The notes: generated from the letters alone by a model not told the origin. A stretch of 64,000 nucleotides of DNA from Liopterus haemorrhoidalis (GCA_963971575.1 OZ020611.1:226726260-226790259); one strand, 5' to 3'; counted from the first letter of the stretch, positions 35,416-46,830 are shown. Program-made: numbers and translations.

Positions 35416-36310
35416 AAACCATTATTTAGGTATCTAAATATGTGCAGTTTTTTTTTTTTTTTATATAGCAAGGTTCATTATGATTTTGAAAATTGCACCT
35501 ATGGAATCCATTGGTTATTTTAAGTCATAAACTCCCTCTGATTTCGTATACATTGAAACATAAAATTAAATTATAATTTCAACAATTGCCACTGGTTATT
35601 AAATTTATGCTTTTAAAAATTAAATGCAACATTTGCCAAAATATAACTAGAATTTTGACAAAATAATTTAAACAAAATAAAAATGAAAAAAAAAAACAGA
35701 ATAAATAAAATGGTCTCCAGACCGAAAGCGAACCCTAGTTTGCAACTTAGGAAGCGAGAAGGCTAACCATTAGACTATGAAAGCTTACTACCCAGTAAGC
35801 TGTGTTACATAACGTATTAAATATTTTACATCTTCAACAAAAAAACACAAAAAATGCGTTATTTTCCGAAAACATAGGTTGATCAAAAATTCCTGTTGTA
35901 CTTCCGATTCACACCAATGTACATTACTTAGAATTTTTCACATTCTTTTTGCACAATTTTGGCAAAAACCGCGTCAAAATAATTTATTTTGCAAAAATAA
36001 AATTTTTATTCTTTAATCCACGTACTTAGGACTTTCATTTGATACCCTACTCAGAATTTAATTTTTTTTTTTTTTTTTCGATGAACACATATTTGTTTAT
36101 ATTTTTAGGGCGATATATTTTTTATATGTTTTAGTATTTTTCCAATGTGCGGGTCAAAGAGTTTTATAAGCATGCCAAATTTCAACTCTCTAGGTTTAGC
36201 CGTTTGGCTACAATTTTTACCGAACAGACAGACAGACAAACAGACAGACAAATAGAAGACAAAATGATGTTATAAGGGTTTTTTGGTCATATCTATAAAA
36301 CCCGAAAAAT
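35416..36310 (+). mobile_element. Helentron-like family 1, copy D (5' truncated)
   Basis: It begins inside the body, carries a tRNA-like minus-strand segment (B-box-like 35727-35736, A-box-like 35761-35777), a short (GACA)n tract near 36224-36250, and the 3' hairpin text AAGGGTTTTTTGGTCATATC / TATAAAACCC. After it, at 36496-36520, there is another family 1 terminus (AAAATTCACACTTCACATAA) in opposite orientation. Confidence 0.72.
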
Positions 36311-37015
36311 CAGATTTTATTTTTTTTTACAGTATTTTGAAAAAGAATATTTTTTAAATTTCATATAGGGAATTAAATGAAAGCTCTGAATGCTTAGATT
36401 TACAGACGTCAACTATTCTCAAAATATTATTCATTTTGATGAGATTTGAGAAGAAAAATTTGTCCCATACATTTGGTATTCAGCTCTTCTATTTGCGAAA
36501 ATTCACACTTCACATAATTTTTTTATGGTCATAATTAAAAGCTGACAATTTTACATTATAATTATAACATGCTTCAGGTTACATATTATGATAAAATAAT
36601 TTGGCAAAGCTCGTTGTTTTCTTGAATATGCTATTTTTTATTTCTGTACAATTTATTATTCTAACTCATGTTACCAATTTTCTAAGAAATAATAAATGGA
36701 ACATGCTAAATTACTAGACGTGTATGCTAGTTATACTTGTTTTAAATATATTATTTATATTTAGTTTGCTTTAACAAGGGTGATTTAAAAGCAAAACAAT
36801 TTACGAGAAAAATTTATTATAAACTACCAGCTTGGAAAATTAAATTATGGAATTCAGGACTAGGAACATTTCAGTGCTTCGTGTGTTGAAAACAGTGTAT
36901 AAAATTATATAGTATGGCAAAAATGCTGGCAATGAATGCATTAAGTCGAACATTTATATGAAGCGCTGATTATGATCTTCGAACTAAGAAAGTTCGAAGC
37001 TTCGAAATTTTTCTG
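36311..37015. other. Unassigned, with a family 1 terminus
   Basis: Apart from the family 1 terminal scrap at 36496-36520, no recognisable content. Confidence 0.3.
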
Positions 37016-37017
37016 TC

Positions 37018-37225
37018 TTAGGTTGCAGTGTCATCTAAATCTAGAGTCTTTAGATCTTTCTTGATTGTTTTCATCCATGTTGATTTTCAACAGCAGGACC
37101 TGGGTCCTGCTTTACGATCTGCTATGTCAAGAGTTCTTCATACCATGTGGTCTTCATCTCTTCTCATCTCTGGTCCATACCATCGTAATCTCTTTTCCTT
37201 CATTTATTATCACTGTATTTTTATT
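37018..37225 (-). pseudogene. RTE-like LINE C-terminal scrap
   Basis: The minus strand reads KRLRWYGPEMRRDEDHMV, stop, RTLDIADRKAGPRSCC, stop, KSTWMKTIKKDLKTLDLDDT. This matches the post-RT region of RTE-type LINEs, in which a W.GH.LR..D motif is followed by a W...+..DL....A.DR tail. In-frame stops show decay. Confidence 0.65.
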
Positions 37226-37441
37226 TCCATGGTGGAGAGATTGCGCCTAACCACTTAAATTAGTCTATCTTCCTTTGATTCAGACTCTTTGATTGATATA
37301 GCTACTAAAAAAATCTATCCACGCTTATATTCAATGGACAATAAAATTGAATCAGTTTTTATTTACAGCTACTAGTCAGTTTTCGCGTGCGCATAGTTAC
37401 ATATTTAAAGAAAATTAGGGGCACAATAAAGTTTTAAATAT

Positions 37442-38179
37442 ACAGGAATGGTACTACTGGACGCTGAAAAGGCCTTTGACACGGTCTGGTACAAAGGATT
37501 AATACTGAAGTTAATTAATATGAAGTTCACAAGCTACATTATTCACCTTATTAATTCATATATACAGGACAGGAAATTTCAGGTAAAAATGCCTAATGAC
37601 AAATCTACAACTAGAAGTGTAGCAGCTGGTGCTCCCCAAGGATCAATTCTAGGACCAGTTCTCACTAGTACCCGCTTTAGGCAGATGACACAGCCATATT
37701 TACTTAATCGTGGCGTGTAGATACCAAAGATACAAAAGAAGGCCACACTTAACTAACAAAATTAAAATTAATGACTCTGATATTGACTGGAACACAACGG
37801 TAAAATACTTAGGACTACATATGGACCAACGACGTAACTTTACAAATCACTGCAACAAAATAACCCAAACAGCAACAGCAAATACATTGTTCCCTATATT
37901 CAATCGAAAATCTAGTCTGTCTGTGAAAAACAAGATTCTCTTATATAAGGCTATCATCAGACCTTGTCTTCTAGACGCCTGCCCAGTATGGAACAACACC
38001 TCAATATCAAATTATAACAAAATCCAAATTGTTCAAAATAAATGCACAATGAAATGAATCGAATTCATAAAGGACCTTATATACAGATTTACTGAAACTT
38101 TTTTTCCAAATGTACTATAAGTGAAAACCAGTTAATTAGTGAAATAGGCAACTACGAACTAAGTGATTTACAATATAAA
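37442..38179 (+). pseudogene. Jockey-type LINE RT relic
   Basis: Frame from 37448: VLLDAEKAFDTVWYKGLI (RT motif with catalytic Asp), then GAPQGSILGPVL. An internal deletion and frameshift leave ADDTAIFT (the catalytic box) near 37680. From 37710 the thumb region follows: IDWNTTVKYLGLHMDQRRNF and ILLYKAIIRPCLLDACPVWN, then a stop near 38055 and NQLISEIGNYELSDLQYK running into Helentron family 2 copy d at 38180. No endonuclease. Motif order is that of the jockey clade. Confidence 0.82.
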
Positions 38180-38476
38180 AAATCAGCTGTGGCCACCACA
38201 GGACCGACTGCCATCATAAAGTACTTACATAAAATACATTCTAGCAGCAGAGTAGAAATAACTTGACATAATATTTTCTAACAGAGATATTATTTATCAT
38301 GACCATGGAAACGTTACATATAAGTATGGAAAAATTTCGAAAATTTTTATAAAAATTATTCGAAATTTTTCATTTTATCAAAAAACGTCTCAAATAAAAG
38401 TTATCAATTATTGCTTTTATAGCAACTTTTGCTCAATATTTTTTTTCGAAATATTTTTCTGTTGTGAAGCCAGACT

Positions 38477-38527
<51 letters not shown>

Positions 38528-38658
38528 TGACAGACATCATGCTAAAAATAGTCAAAACGTTATGTTGGGACCTCAATTCGTGGAGATTCATCGAAATCTC
38601 GAAATGTCAAAATCGGTATGATCACAATACCTCCCTTATATATGTTGGCGGTCGGTAA
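38180..38658 (+). mobile_element. Helentron-like family 2, copy d (both termini)
   Basis: 5': ATCAGCTGTGGCCACCACAG then ACCGACTGCCA (38203-38213); 3': TGGCGGTCGGT (38646-38656), the inverted partner. Between them is a shortened body lacking the ACACGAGTAAACTCC block, a (GACA)n tract at 38476-38533, and the conserved CATGCTAAAAATAGTC..GATCACAATACC block. Its subterminal inverted repeats, tetranucleotide tract and lack of coding match non-autonomous Helentrons, yet its sequence is unrelated to family 1. Confidence 0.75.
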
Positions 38659-39340
38659 AAATAGAAACACAAACCCGCGAAGCATATCCTTTTATAATAA
38701 AGTGACTACAACAAAACTATAGAGTGTAAAAAAATCTTAATTTTTATGTAATGTAGGTTTTATACTTTTTTCCCTACAAAATGTAACATAAATAATATTA
38801 TTATATGTCAAAAATAATATATTGCTGGAAGTTTAAGTTAGTGAAAAGTTGTATTTTCGAAAAATTTGTATATCAAAATTGTTATTTAATAGTAAGTAAA
38901 TAAGTTTTAATAAATGATAATAAATAATAAAACAAAGCTTTAAAATCAGGGACATAATTACTGAACAATCTTTAGTTACTTCCATAAATGTTTACTTGTC
39001 TAGTTAACGAAATAACAATCCTGAAATCTTGGGATATTTTTCTTCAGATCCCGGAATTTCGGTATTCCGGATCCCGGGATTGCAAACCTTAATTTGGATT
39101 ATTATTTTGGTAAAAAAAGTTATTGTAATTATAACTAATCTTGCCGTAAATGCTGTTAAAAAAGTTTCAGTGAAATTTCACAAGATGCTTAATTAATTTA
39201 TTATGCTTATTTTAATTTTCTTTTAATACATAATACATAGATGCAGCTTGTTTGAGATGCGTCACGAATCAGTTTTTGTAACACCAATCAGTTTTCAAAT
39301 TGACCATCTCTGGCCATTACACAGTGCTTGAGTCTTGAAG
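38659..39340. other. Unassigned AT-rich stretch
   Basis: No recognisable gene. There is a small local repeat of GATCCCGG/GGATCCCGG near 39054-39080. Confidence 0.3.
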
Positions 39341-39344
39341 TACG

Positions 39345-39935
39345 AAGGGTTTCTTGAAAAGATTTTTAAAAAAACCCTACGCTGCCGTTATCAAGAAGCG
39401 CTTCAGATTATAGATTTAGGATCTTGTCTTGCAAGCCATGTCTTGAACTACGGACCAAAATTTATAGTCCAGGGAGTTGAGGTCAGTGCTGCTAGGCGGT
39501 CAATCAGCGGGAAAAATAAAGTCTGGTATATTGCTTTCAAGCCACTGCTGCTTAGCCTTCGCATTATGGGCTGGCGCTGAATTTTGCTGGAATCTCCAAT
39601 GGTGACCAGCAAATGCGAAGTTGTTCAGTTCTTTAACTATCGACTTCCATACGGTTTTCTAATACACTTTGATCGACGTTTTATCCATTTCTCGTAAAAA
39701 TTAAGCTCAGTGGTACCGTCATAACTCCCAATCCATCAAATCATAACTGAGGGCTATGGCCTCTCTGGATCGTTGGCGCTTTCTCACAAACGTCTCGTGA
39801 ACTTATAATATACACCATGTCATTCTGGCGCTTGAAAGCCTCTTTAATATTAAAAAACTTTTCAAGGAACCCTTTGTAATTCTACTGACATGTGGCCGAA
39901 GAGACTTAAGCACTGTGTAACGGCCAGAAGTGGTA
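39345..39935 (-). pseudogene. DD41D mariner transposase relic
   Basis: The minus strand reads AFKRQNDMVY (near 39830), an RGHSP-like stretch, then FAGHHWRFQQNSAPAHNAKA, QQWLESNIPDFIFPAD, stop, PPSSTDLNSLDYKFWSVVQD, MACK. These are the second- and third-Asp blocks of the DD41D mariner group (usual QQDSAPAH and SSPDLNPLDY). The second Asp is Asn here. There are several stops and the first-Asp block is lost. No TIRs were found. Confidence 0.8.
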
Positions 39936-40717
39936 ATTTTGAAAATTTATTAAAGGTTCTTGTTTAAGATTCATCTACGCATTATGAACTTAAAGAATAT
40001 TAAAATATCTTTGAGTATTTTGAGGAATTTCACTGAAAACTTCGCAACAGTATTTATGGCAAGACTAAGTAATATGTGCTAAAAGTTCGAACTATTCGCC
40101 AGAAATTAATTTCCATCATTCTATTGCTCTTAAAAATTTCATTAAGAACATTGGTACTGGGGTAAATTCCAAGAATATTTAATATTTAATTTTGTTTTTA
40201 AAATACGGTTGTAATTTTTCGTTTTTGGTATCTGTCATCGGTTAATTAAACCCCCAAACACACTAGAGATTTACCAATTTCCTTAATGTGCCTTCAAGTC
40301 ATTAGTGTATGTTTTTCTAGGTGTTTCCAGTTCTAGAAGGGTGTTTTAAAGGCGGTGTCGTTGTGTGTACACTCTGAACTGTACGGCACGGAGTGTAAGA
40401 GTGGGAATAGAATCCCTCTTTCACTAAAGTACCGTGTATAATCCCAGTCTTGTCATACTGAACTGAGACGAAAGACTTTAAGATATTTTGAGACGAGACT
40501 ATTTTTAGTTTAGGTTGTACTGCAGTTACTACTACACGCTGATTTTAAGCAGGAAAATTATATTTCATAATATTGGAATACATTAAAATACTAGTTGAGA
40601 TTCTCGTAAATAATTAGTGATATATTTTAAAATTTTAAGGTAGCGTTCCCAATTGCCTCCCAAATATTACCTCTTCTCTACCCATAACAAAATGTATCCA
40701 TGTATAAACAAATATAT
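39936..40717. other. Unassigned stretch
   Basis: No gene or repeat recognised. Confidence 0.3.
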
Positions 40718-41063
40718 TTTTACCGACCGCCAACATATATAAGGGAGGTATTGTGATCATACCAATTTGACATTTCGAGATTTCGATGGATCTCCACGAA
40801 TTGAGGTCCCTACATAACGTTTTGACTATTTTCAGCATGAGGTCTGTCGGTCTGTCTGTCCATCTGTCCGTCAGTCTGTCTGTCAGTCTGTCTGTCTGTC
40901 TGTCCGTCCGTCCGTCCGTCCGTCCGTCTGTCCGTCTGTTCGTCTGTCCGTCTGTCCGTCTGTCCGTCTCTCCGTTTGTCCGTCTGTCCGTCTGTCCGTC
41001 TGTCCGTCTGTCCGTCTGTCCGTCTGTCCGTCGGTCCGTCTGTCCGTCTGTCCGTCTGTCCGT

Positions 41064-41094
<31 letters not shown>

Positions 41095-41757
41095 CCCGTT
41101 CATCTGTCTGTGTACACGTGCAGAGCAAATTCGGGTAAAAGGATTTTTACAAAACTCCATATTTAAACTTTTGGCACGAGTTGACATTTTGAATTTTGAC
41201 ATTTCGAGATTTCGATGGATCTCCACGAATTGAGGTCCCTACACAACGTTTTGACTATTTTTAGCATGATGTCTGTCGATCTGTCTATCCGTCCGTCTGT
41301 CTGTGTACACGTGCAGAGCAAATTCGGGTAAAAGGATTTTTATGAAACTCCATATTTAAGCTTCTGACATCAATGGCACGAGTTGATCAACTTTTGGTAA
41401 AAATCGGTTGACTAGAAATGGGAGTTTACTCGTGTCGATTTTAAGATTTTTGCGAATATTTAGCAACAAAAAATTTCGAAAAAAAAAATTTAACAAAAGT
41501 TGCTATAAATGCAATAACTAAAAACTTTTATTTAAGACATTTTTTGATAAAACGAAAAAATTTTGAAAAATGTTTCGAAATTTATTTCGAAAGTATCTAT
41601 TTTTTTATACTTATATGTAACGTTTCCATGGTCATGATAAACAATATCTCTGTTAGAAAATATGAGGCCAAATTATTTCTACTCTGCTGCTAGAATGTAT
41701 TTTATGCAACTACTTTGTGATGGCGGTCGGTTCTGTGGTGGCCACAGCTGATTTTTT
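40718..41757 (-). mobile_element. Helentron-like family 2, copy e, with internal duplication
   Basis: In reverse: ACCGACCGCCA at 40722-40732 (the 3' subterminal repeat), the conserved block, a long imperfect TCTGTCCG/GTCTGTCC array at 40845-41110, part of the body, then a repeat of the conserved block and a second, shorter array (41190-41330), the rest of the body, and TGGCGGTCGGT..GGCCACAGCTGAT at the 5' end. The duplicated segment suggests slippage or unequal exchange within the array. Long frames across the array are artefacts. Confidence 0.75.
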
Positions 41758-41879
41758 TAATTTCAGCTAAGATATTAAACGAAAATATTAATACTTAGCA
41801 AAATTTAGTCAAAATGAAATGTATTTCAAAAATCAATTACCGTTCCTTAATGTGCACTTAAAGAGCTTCCATTTAATAT

Positions 41880-42003
41880 CCCCACAATAAATTTTAAATT
41901 ACGGTCGGACGGACGGACCGACAGAGAGACAGACAGACAGACAGACAGACACATGAGTGACGTTATAAGGGGGTTTTGCTGGTCATACCTACAAAACCCT
42001 AAA
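41880..42003 (+). repeat. Helentron family 1 3' end scrap
   Basis: A GGAC/GACA tract followed by ACATGAGTGACGTTATAAGG, GGTTTTGCTGGTCATACC and TACAAAACCCTAAAAA, i.e. the 3' hairpin of family 1 without its body. Confidence 0.6.
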
Positions 42004-43139
42004 AAATCTATACTAATTAAAAAGTAATCTGAAATAATTAAAAAGAAAATGTATTTATAAAGAAGATTTCCCTAGATTTTGTATCAAATGATTTCTTAAT
42101 TTTTTGCAAGTCTATCCATTGGTTTTACTTCTCTCAGTGTTCCTCTCCAAGTCCAGTTTACTATTCTGTTTCTGTTTCATCCTCACACGTGGCATAGCTA
42201 CTGTGTATCTTTCATTTTTGTGATAATTGGCTTTGAATAATGATTTTAATTTTACGATTTGTTAAGCACGCAGAAGGAAACATAATTTTCTTATATGATA
42301 TTATTTTGTCATATTCAGGTCGCATACTACTAAATGCCAAAAATTTAAATGACCCACAAACAAATATTATTTTACAGCAAAATACTACACGGGCAATTTA
42401 CGCTATACTAAATTTCATACGGGAGAAATATGTTCACAATTTACCAAAATAATTCTGATAAACATCATAATTCAAAATACATGAAGTAATTGAATTGGAA
42501 CTTGAAATTCATAAATAAAATTCTTGTACGAGGAAATATTCAATACAAAATTCTCCAACTGCAATGTCATCACCTGAAACATATTTCCAAGGCGTATTGA
42601 CGTTAAATACATATAAAATAAACACAAATGCAGTAGATTCTTGGTTATCCGAGGAGACGTGGGCGGCACCCATCTCGGATAACCCGATTTTTTCCCGTGT
42701 ATATTTATGTTTTGCTGCGAATATGATAGTTTAACCTGCATCTCTTCTAGGCTGAACGAAGGCGCTCTTCAATAAGGAATTTGACATCATTATTCCCTGC
42801 AGACCTGTTTCCAACTCTTTGGTCTGCAGAGTGCGAAAAGAATATTTGCTTGGTTCTCTACGCACTTTGAAGACTCACGGCGTAGTGATCTAGCCGCTGC
42901 CGCACATCTCCAGGGTCTGGGTTGCGGCCATGTGTATTTCCCCTCGTCATACATTCGCTTATGACCAATTCTCTTCAATTGATATAACAACACTTTCTCG
43001 CTTGTTTTGTGTTATGGTATAACAGATTATGATTCAGGATGTACGTTCTAGCAACGAATGTAGGTCTAGAAGTGCAAGAACAGCAGCCAGGAACTGATTT
43101 GATAGAAATAGGAAATTATCCGATCTGATAATACCGAAA
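42004..43139. other. Unassigned, with a pogo-like end
   Basis: At 42630-42700, CAGTAGATTCTTGGTTATCC followed by a palindromic TTATCCGAG..CTCGGATAA resembles the terminal repeats of pogo/Tigger elements; no partner end was found. The frames at 42240-42452 and 42790-42993 show no motif. Confidence 0.4.
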
Positions 43140-43622
43140 ATTTTTGGTGTAACCTGGGATAATACGGAATAGTTGCCAAATAATTTTGGTATCGCATCAA
43201 TACCTTCGTTGCCCAGCCAGTTCGTTACAATTCGCGCAACATGTGGTCGAGCATTATCTTGGGCAAGATGAAACTGATCACCAACAGCACCACGAAATGG
43301 ACGCACAATAGGTTGAAGAATATTATTCAAATATTGTTGTGCTGTTAAAAATAAACTGGGAAAAACGAGATCAGTTGTACCGCCAATGATTATCCCACCC
43401 CATACCATAACAGTACCACTTCTGTAACTGTGAACTTCCTGGACGTACCTCAAACGTTCCAAATTACCGGATTTTCTCCATACCCTTGTTCGACGAGAAT
43501 CGGGATGAATTCCAAATCTGGACTCAACAATAAACAAAATTGTAGCCCAATCATTATCACACCAATATTGAAAATTGTGACACCAGTCTAATATTGCTCT
43601 GCGATTGCCTCTAGAGAGGGGT
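43140..43622 (-). pseudogene. Tc1-like transposase fragment (DD34E group)
   Basis: Open on the minus strand for about 160 codons: LSRGNRRAILDWCHN, NDWATILFIVESRFGI (first block; the usual Asp of SDESRF is Val), GTVMVWGGI, then FHLAQDNARPHVARIVTNWL (second Asp intact), after which similarity fades before the third acidic residue. The N-terminal DNA-binding half is cut exactly where the LINE at 43622 begins, so one element truncated the other. The missing first Asp makes it inactive. Confidence 0.85.
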
Positions 43623-44644
43623 TGACATTGCTGAGGACCTTCGATATTTTGGGCGATATTGATTTTATTATGCCCGAAATGGCAAGTTTTGTTTTGTGTG
43701 CTATTCCACCATGGACGCTGCCGCATCCGCTTGTGAATCTCACATTCACTAGGTTTGATAAAGATACTACGTTGCCTATCGAATGCCAACATGAGTTACA
43801 AAGAACACTGGTCCCTAGGTTCGAGGATACTGTCATTTTTACTGACGGATCAAAATCCGGAACCAGGGTTGGGTGTGCGTTCGTTGTCCTGAAACCACGT
43901 CAACAGTTTCAGTACCATCTGCACTCCATAACGAGTGTGTACACTGCTGAGCTGTACGTTATTTTCAAGGCCCTGTGTTTTGTTTCGTCAGAGCAATGTC
44001 GGTCAAGTGTTATCTTGGCTGACTCGCTGAGTGCTGTGAACAGTATCCAAGATCCAGATCCAGTGCATCCTCTTGTACTAAAGATCCGGTTGTTACTCCA
44101 CAATCTGAATGCTCAGAATGTGAGGGTAGAGCTGTTTTTGATACCAGGACATGTTGGTATTAAAGGCAACGAAGCGGCAGATGCAGCTGCAAAAGCCGTC
44201 TCCCACAGACCTATGTTTGATGTGAGTTTCATTTTTCCAGATGACGCAAAGAGTCATCTGAAACACCTGGTTTTAGACATGTGGCAACATGAGTGGTGCC
44301 ACACACAGAACGTTAAGTTGCGACAGATTAAGGGAGACGTTACACCATGGGGTTCTTCCTGCAGGATTAACCGCAGGGAGGAAACCGCCATCACACGCCT
44401 CCGTATAGATCACTGTTGGTGGACCCATGGACACCTCCTTCGAGGTGAAGAGTCCCCTATCTGTGAGATGTGTAACACAGATTTGTCTGTGTTACACTTT
44501 TTAACTGAGTGTATACAGTTCGAGGATGTCAGGGAGAGGTTAGGCCTGTGCTATGATCTGTCAGTTGCTTTAGGTGACGACAGGGCACTCATGGACAGGC
44601 TGATACTCTTCCTGAGAGAATCGAACATACTGTTTTATGTGTGA
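43622..44644 (+). CDS. LINE ORF2 C-terminus with intact RNase H domain (340 codons)
   Basis: An uninterrupted frame of 340 codons, 5'-truncated. RNase H acts on RNA:DNA hybrids during retrotransposition. The catalytic set is visible: Asp75 in FTDGSKS, Glu110 in TAEL, Asp134 in LADSLSA, and His177/Asp187 in IPGHVGIKGNEAAD. A C-terminal C281-C284-H292-C297 knuckle follows. The upstream text PPWTLPHPLVNL is the usual linker after the RT. There is no genuine start codon; the first Met is incidental. This is a LINE of the jockey/I/R1 group with RNase H, apparently young because no stops have accumulated. Confidence 0.88.
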   Translation: MTLLRTFDILGDIDFIMPEMASFVLCAIPPWTLPHPLVNLTFTRFDKDTTLPIECQHELQRTLVPRFEDTVIFTDGSKSGTRVGCAFVVLKPRQQFQYHLHSITSVYTAELYVIFKALCFVSSEQCRSSVILADSLSAVNSIQDPDPVHPLVLKIRLLLHNLNAQNVRVELFLIPGHVGIKGNEAADAAAKAVSHRPMFDVSFIFPDDAKSHLKHLVLDMWQHEWCHTQNVKLRQIKGDVTPWGSSCRINRREETAITRLRIDHCWWTHGHLLRGEESPICEMCNTDLSVLHFLTECIQFEDVRERLGLCYDLSVALGDDRALMDRLILFLRESNILFYV

Positions 44645-44935
44645 AGGCTTATTTTAATGTGTTCTAGTTATTGACTGTGATATTCGATGGTAATTGGCCC
44701 CTTTACAACCTCTTACCATCACCCTGAGTCTGTTCATTTTTCCGAAAAGACTTTTTATTTTATTTATTTGTCCGTGCAAGATTTCTTTTATTGAGTATGC
44801 GTTATTTTCATGATTTTATTTATTTATTTATTGTCTTACTTATTGTTTTTATTATGTAGCTTAGACATTTAGATGGGCTGCGTTAGGCGCAAATAGCCTT
44901 TGTTGCTGTGCGCCAAAAATTTTAACTAACTAACC
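44645..44935 (+). mobile_element. 3' UTR and tail of the RNase H LINE
   Basis: Follows the stop codon. It includes GATGGGCTGCGTTAGGCGCA and GCCTTTGTTGCTGTGCGCC, and ends with an AACTAACTAAC tail, a short tandem repeat typical of I/R1-like LINE 3' ends. Confidence 0.65.
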
Positions 44936-45539
44936 ACCCTATCATTGGAAACTCCTGTCCTGTTGGTGTGGTCAAAATAATTATATCGCCGAATTTTATT
45001 ATATTTACAATATTTTTGTTTCACGGCGCCCTATCGTATGGTGCCGCTGCACAAAACTTGAACACCTGCTTGTTGTGCCTTGGGTCTCAAGACAAAAACA
45101 CTGAGGTTCCGAAATGGCTGTCATTTCGTTAAACGTGTTAAACATTGTTGTTTGATATTTGAATCGGTCCTAATTACATCCCTGTAATCGAATCTAGCTA
45201 GGAGTGTTATTCCACCTGTAAACGATCTATAAACGATACATGCTATTTCCCAGTATTCTAATTCTATCGGATTCCACAGCTTCCTCTGCGTATATACCTG
45301 TCCGCAAGGATATAAACCTTCGACAGATCTAGCATGAACACATAACGTATAAACAAGGCGGCCGCTCCGCACAGACGATGACCCCGGCTAAACATTGCCG
45401 AAACTAAATAAATTCAATCAATGTAAATGTAAACGGAACTAAAACTCCAACTGATTTATTATACCAATGTAAACAAAAGTATGGGGGCGGGAGAATCGCT
45501 ATGTAAACGTAATACGTACATCTCATTTTTAGAGATCAT
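44936..45539. other. Unassigned stretch
   Basis: I looked for the missing N-terminal half of the Tc1 fragment here (expected if the LINE had inserted into it) and did not find a convincing match. The 83-codon minus-strand frame has no known domain. Confidence 0.3.
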
Positions 45540-45703
45540 TTCATTTTTAGAGTATTGTAGGTATGAGCAAAAAACCTTTATTACGTCAATCATGTGTCTG
45601 TCTGTCTGTACGGTAGATATTGTAGCCAAACGGCTGAACATAGAAAGTTGAAATTTGGCATGCTTGTACAAATCTTTGAACCGCATATAGGAAAACTATA
45701 GAG

Positions 45704-45940
45704 CAGGGGTCGGCAACACGGCGCCCTCTGTGAGATTTTTATGCGCCCTCGCTATCGAGACACACACATACTGAGCCCAATATCCACATCGCATCTATTA
45801 GTGATTCGACTTGAGCGATCAGCGCTAGATTAGACGACCTTGCGAACCACGAGTGTTTACATATTTAACGTTTTTATGCGCCCTCAATAACATTTGAATT
45901 TATATTGCGCCCTTATTGACCAAAAGGTTGCCGACCCCTG
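45704..45940. mobile_element. hAT MITE (237 bp)
   Basis: The ends CAGGGGTCGGCAAC and GTTGCCGACCCCTG are perfect inverted repeats with a perfect 8-bp TSD CTATAGAG (45696-45703, 45941-45948). The pre-insertion sequence, with a single CTATAGAG, is present at about 10029-10036. GCGCCCTC motifs recur inside both ends. Confidence 0.93.
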
Positions 45941-46158
45941 CTATAGAGAGTTCAACAAATCACATCTCGGGAAAATGTAAACAAATATGAATTAAAAGAA
46001 AAAATAAATACTTTTTTATAATTTTCAGTGGGGCATTAGATAAAACTTAATGTAGGAATAAATTGACAAATTTTTATTTTTTAAAAATATAATTTTTTTA
46101 TGGAACTTTTCGCCAAAAATGTGTCAAAAAATCTTTGTCCCCCCGTGTTTCTCAGAGG

Positions 46159-46830
46159 GTGCATTCGAGTTGTACAGGGTAGAGCGAGCGCTGAGTGAAC
46201 AGTTGATGGTGACGTCATGAATAGAGCACTAACGGAGCGCAGCAACTCGAACACGGAGCGACCATTGTTGTGACGTAATGTTTATAAAATCTAACCCTAC
46301 AATTTTAGACGGCGTTTTTACTGTCAGATTAGTTCACGTCAGTCATGAATCAAAATTATATACCTCGGTTTTTCCTTGATTTTTTTTTCAATGATGAAGA
46401 AATAAAATTAATTAAAAATTAAATAATAATAAATGAATTATTTTAATGATTTTTTTTTTAAATTTTATACACGGTGTATTTTAATGTTTTTTTTTGCTTT
46501 TTACAGAACGTCACAAATACATAAAATGGCCGTACTCTGTAGCTATAGACAAATAACAATATTATTTGTCTATTGTTATTTGTCTAAGGCTATTATTTTA
46601 ATTTTATTTATAATTTAATTTTAAACTTTCATTTCTTTCCCGCCGTTCCCACACTTTTTTACGTCATACTCCATATGCTCGGTCTTAAAACCCCGAACAA
46701 ATAGAGCGCAGTCTAAATCCTCGCTCGATCGCAAAACTAATGAAATTGAGTGTACTCCGAGCGTCAAATCGAACACGTTTGAGAGTACAGAACGTGCTCG
46801 GAACGCTCGGAGCGTCAAATCGAATGTACC
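46159..46830. mobile_element. DNA element with GGTACATTCGATTTG-type ends
   Basis: The left GTGCATTCGAGTTGTACAGG and the right CAAATCGAATGTACC are imperfect inverted repeats, flanked by CAGAGG (46153-46158, 46831-46836). The subterminal regions are rich in GAGCG/CGCTC motifs. No transposase was recognised in its 672 bp. Superfamily undetermined. Confidence 0.65.

Noticed and set aside
40786..41226. Long frames of 126-138 codons on both strands
   Set aside because: Produced by the TCTGTCCG array of Helentron family 2 copy e, whose repeat period maintains open frames in several registers.
43034..43792. A single 252-codon minus-strand protein
   Set aside because: Only the central part (43140-43622) is Tc1 transposase; the upstream part is antisense to the LINE and the downstream part has no similarity.
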